A stretch of DNA of 24,428 nucleotides from an uncultured Oscillospiraceae bacterium (GTDB taxonomy: Bacteria > Bacillota_A > Clostridia > Oscillospirales > Oscillospiraceae): contig CALXDE010000018.1 in assembly GCA_944386965.1 (NCBI GenBank), positions 1 through 24,428 on the forward strand. The letters run 5' to 3'. Both the position numbers and the translations under genes were made by a program. The notes under the pieces were generated by a model that had not been told where the DNA came from, ran no database searches, and was given only the letters and a program-made list of their open reading frames with translations. Positions 22,823-24,428 of this stretch are shown piece by piece. How positions within the stretch are numbered: position 1 is the first letter of the stretch; the number at the start of each line of letters is the position of its first letter.

Positions 22823-23564
22823 CGTGGATCTGGAGGCGGCCCGGCGCAACAAGGTGCTGGTCGCCACCGCCGGCGGCGCCAACGCCAATTCGGTGGCGGA
22901 ACTGGCCATCTTCTACATGCTCTACTGCTCCCGCCGCTTCAAGGCCGTGATGGCGCACTGCGGGGAGGACTACCTCTACGCCAAGATGAAAATTCCCAAA
23001 AACGAGCTCCACGGCAAGACCCTGGGGCTGATCGGGACCGGGAACATCGGCAGACTGGTGGCCCAAAAGGCGGTGTTCGGCTTCGGCATGCGGGTGCTGG
23101 CCTACGACCCCTTTGCCCGGAATGTGCCGGACTATATTCAGATGCTGGACGATCGGGACGCCCTCTTCCGCTCCAGCGACTACGTCTCCCTCCACGTCCC
23201 CGCCACCAGGGAAACCATCCACTCCGTGGGGGAGCGCGAGTTCTCCCTGATGAAGCCGACCGCCTATCTCATCAACACGGCCCGGGGCTCCATTGTGGAC
23301 GAGGCCGCCCTGATCCAGGCGCTGCGGGAGGGAAAGATCGCCGGCGCGGGGCTGGATGTGCTGGAACAGGAGCCCTTCGCTCCGGACCACCCTCTGCTGG
23401 GGATGGAAAACGTCCTGGTGGCGCCCCACATCGGCGGAGCCACCCAGGAGGCGTCTGCCCGCGCCTCCGTGGCCTGCGCCCAGGCCATCCACGACTTCTT
23501 TTCCGGAAAGGCGCCGGAATTCGTGGTCCCGGAGCTGCGGGATCTGCTCCAGAGCCAGCCGTGA
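22812..23564 (+). pseudogene. D-2-hydroxyacid dehydrogenase lacking its N terminus
   Basis: The frame is open from 22812, just after an in-frame stop. The first usable start is GTG 22824, without a ribosome site, giving at most 246 residues; the family has about 320. The product begins inside the family, at Y-D-G-V-D-L-E-A-A-R, so roughly the first 75 residues of the substrate domain are gone. The NAD-binding part is intact: GLIGTGNIGRL near 69-79 after a GTG start, INTARGSIVDE with the catalytic Arg, LDVLEQEP with the catalytic Glu, and APHIGGAT with the catalytic His. It is D-3-phosphoglycerate/lactate dehydrogenase-like. It may be inactive, or the junction may be an assembly error. Confidence 0.75.
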
Positions 23565-23652
23565 GGGATCTGCCGCCTGAGCGGGCAGGCGGCGGGCCGT
23601 CCCGCGACGGTTTTCTTTTCTGTTGCACAGGACCGTACAACGCAAAGCCGGT

Positions 23653-23688
23653 ACACCCCATAGGTGTACCGGCTTTTTTCTTCGATGA
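23653..23688 (+). terminator. Terminator after the dehydrogenase, repeated family member
   Basis: A 14-bp perfect stem (AAAGCCGGTACACC and its complement) with a CCATA loop runs into TTTTTT. Eleven to twelve bases of each arm equal those of the terminator at 4045-4079. TGCACAGGACCG stands just before it (23624-23635), and the same 12-mer lies next to the other copy at 4085-4096. Confidence 0.85.
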
Positions 23689-23714
23689 GAAGCGCCACCG
23701 CTTTTCATCGAAGA
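23683..23714 (+). promoter_or_regulatory. Hairpin in the second MNYTQ leader
   Basis: TTCGATGAGAAGCG pairs with CGCTTTTCATCGAA over 14 bp, one of them G-U, around a CCAC loop. It overlaps the end of the preceding T-run and resembles the leader hairpin at 3968-3996 in its core. Confidence 0.6.
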
Positions 23715-23734
23715 AAACACAAATACGAAAACCC

Positions 23735-23760
23735 GACAAAATTCGACAACAGAAAGGAAT
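23735..23760 (+). repeat. Conserved leader of MNYTQ genes, copy B
   Basis: This 26-nt block, including AGAAAGGA, is 24/26 identical to 3831-3856 on the other strand. No sigma-A promoter is visible between the terminator and this block. Confidence 0.8.
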
Positions 23761-23767
23761 CTTCAGC

Positions 23768-24349
23768 ATGAACTATACCCAACATTATCAGCTGCCCGTG
23801 TGGGCCCAGTCCGACCGCGTCCTGATGGACGACTTCAACGGCATCACCGGCACGGTGGACGAGGCCCTGGGCCGTCTGGACCGGGCGGCCCGGAACGCCG
23901 CCTACTACACCGGACGTCTGGCCGCCCAGAGCCTCTGGAAGAATAACGTCAACGTGCCCTCCCACCACCTGCTCTGCCAGATCTTTCTCTACACCGCCGA
24001 CCTGACCTTCACCGGCGGCGTCACCGTGCAGGACCAGAATCTGGTGCTCACCGGCGCGGGGAAGACCGGCACCATGCTCTCCCCCAACTGGGCCCTCCAG
24101 GACGCCCAGTGGACCCAGGCCCGCATGTGGGTCCACCACAGCGCCGGCAACGTGACCCCCACCCTGAACGGCCAGACCATGCAGGGCGTCACCAGCGCCT
24201 ACACCGCCTCCGTGCGGGGCGACACCTGCTATGAGCGGGAGTTCGTCTGGAACGGGACCGGCAGCCTCTCCGCCCAGATCGGCCTGACCCTGTCCACCGG
24301 GACCAACGATTCCATGCGGGTCTATGACTTCTACATCGCCTTCCTGTAA
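23768..24349 (+). CDS. MNYTQ-family protein (copy B) with a different C-terminal domain
   Basis: The 193-residue protein starts at ATG 23768, with AGAAAGGA upstream. Residues 1-24 (MNYTQHYQLPVW, SDRVLMDDFN) match copy A. A helical linker (about 28-58, with repeated Leu/Ala/Arg) may form a short coiled coil for oligomerisation, as in trimeric fibres. The C-terminal 130 residues are beta-rich (LTFTGGVTVQDQNLVLTG, YEREFVWNGTG, MRVYDFYIAFL) and differ from copy A, so the family combines a fixed N terminus with variable ends. There is no signal peptide. It has its own terminator before and after, so it is a separate transcription unit. The function is unknown; attachment to a particle or receptor binding is a guess from architecture. 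Confidence 0.8.
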   Translation: MNYTQHYQLPVWAQSDRVLMDDFNGITGTVDEALGRLDRAARNAAYYTGRLAAQSLWKNNVNVPSHHLLCQIFLYTADLTFTGGVTVQDQNLVLTGAGKTGTMLSPNWALQDAQWTQARMWVHHSAGNVTPTLNGQTMQGVTSAYTASVRGDTCYEREFVWNGTGSLSAQIGLTLSTGTNDSMRVYDFYIAFL

Positions 24350-24359
24350 AACAACAGGG

Positions 24360-24393
24360 AAAGCCCCCCGGGCCGATGGCCCGGGGGGCTTTT
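24360..24393 (+). terminator. Terminator of the second MNYTQ gene
   Basis: AAAGCCCCCCGGGCC (24360-24374) pairs perfectly over 15 bp with 24378-24392 around a GAT loop, and T's follow. It lies 10 nt after the stop codon. Confidence 0.9.
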
Positions 24394-24428
24394 GGGTTTC
24401 TCAGGGGAATCCCGAGATTCCGCTTTGC

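Overview
The window is GC-rich and carries rubredoxin/flavoredoxin genes, a LysM-GH18 spore-cortex-type hydrolase, a large surface-layer-like protein and several AraC/IclR/RpiR/LysR regulators. Together these suggest a strictly anaerobic, probably spore-forming gut Firmicute of the Oscillospiraceae type. That placement is inferred from gene content and style; no marker gene such as rRNA is present.

Left part (1-9640): the 3' end of a large secreted or surface-layer-like protein closes with a strong terminator. Next comes a minus-strand gene whose product starts MNYTQ and ends in a phage-tail-fibre-like domain; its leader is packed with hairpins. An AraC regulator diverges from a small HPr-like gene with a near-consensus promoter. 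An IclR regulator and a LysM/LysM/GH18 hydrolase follow. The 449-bp gap after the hydrolase holds a perfect 42-nt palindrome and, on the minus strand, a consensus promoter that would make a roughly 100-nt pyrimidine-rich RNA. A redox pair follows: an NADH:flavin-reductase-like/rubredoxin fusion that reads in frame into a second complete rubredoxin with its own internal ribosome site, then a small Cys-rich protein.

Middle part (9641-19276, all minus strand): one long transcription unit with a consensus promoter at 19328-19356. Its order is RpiR/SIS regulator, isoaspartyl dipeptidase (iadA, complete metal site), two oligopeptide ABC permeases, two ATPases, a lipoprotein solute-binding protein, a creatininase-family amidohydrolase, and a DegT-like PLP enzyme behind a strong intercistronic terminator/attenuator. 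It looks like an uptake and breakdown system for isoaspartyl or cyclic-amide peptides.

Right part (19544-24428): a LysR regulator diverges from an RraA/HMG-aldolase-like gene, a dihydroorotase-like amidohydrolase with a full binuclear metal site, the first 54 codons of an SLC13-like transporter, and a D-2-hydroxyacid dehydrogenase missing its N terminus. The last two meet at a deletion-like junction with a tandem 8-bp repeat. A second MNYTQ gene follows, with the same 26-nt leader and the same terminator hairpin as the first. The two MNYTQ cassettes point away from each other and bracket about 19.6 kb.

The points most worth following are the MNYTQ cassette family with its repeated leader, the in-frame double rubredoxin with an internal start, the predicted small RNA, and the iadA-Opp-creatininase-DegT operon.
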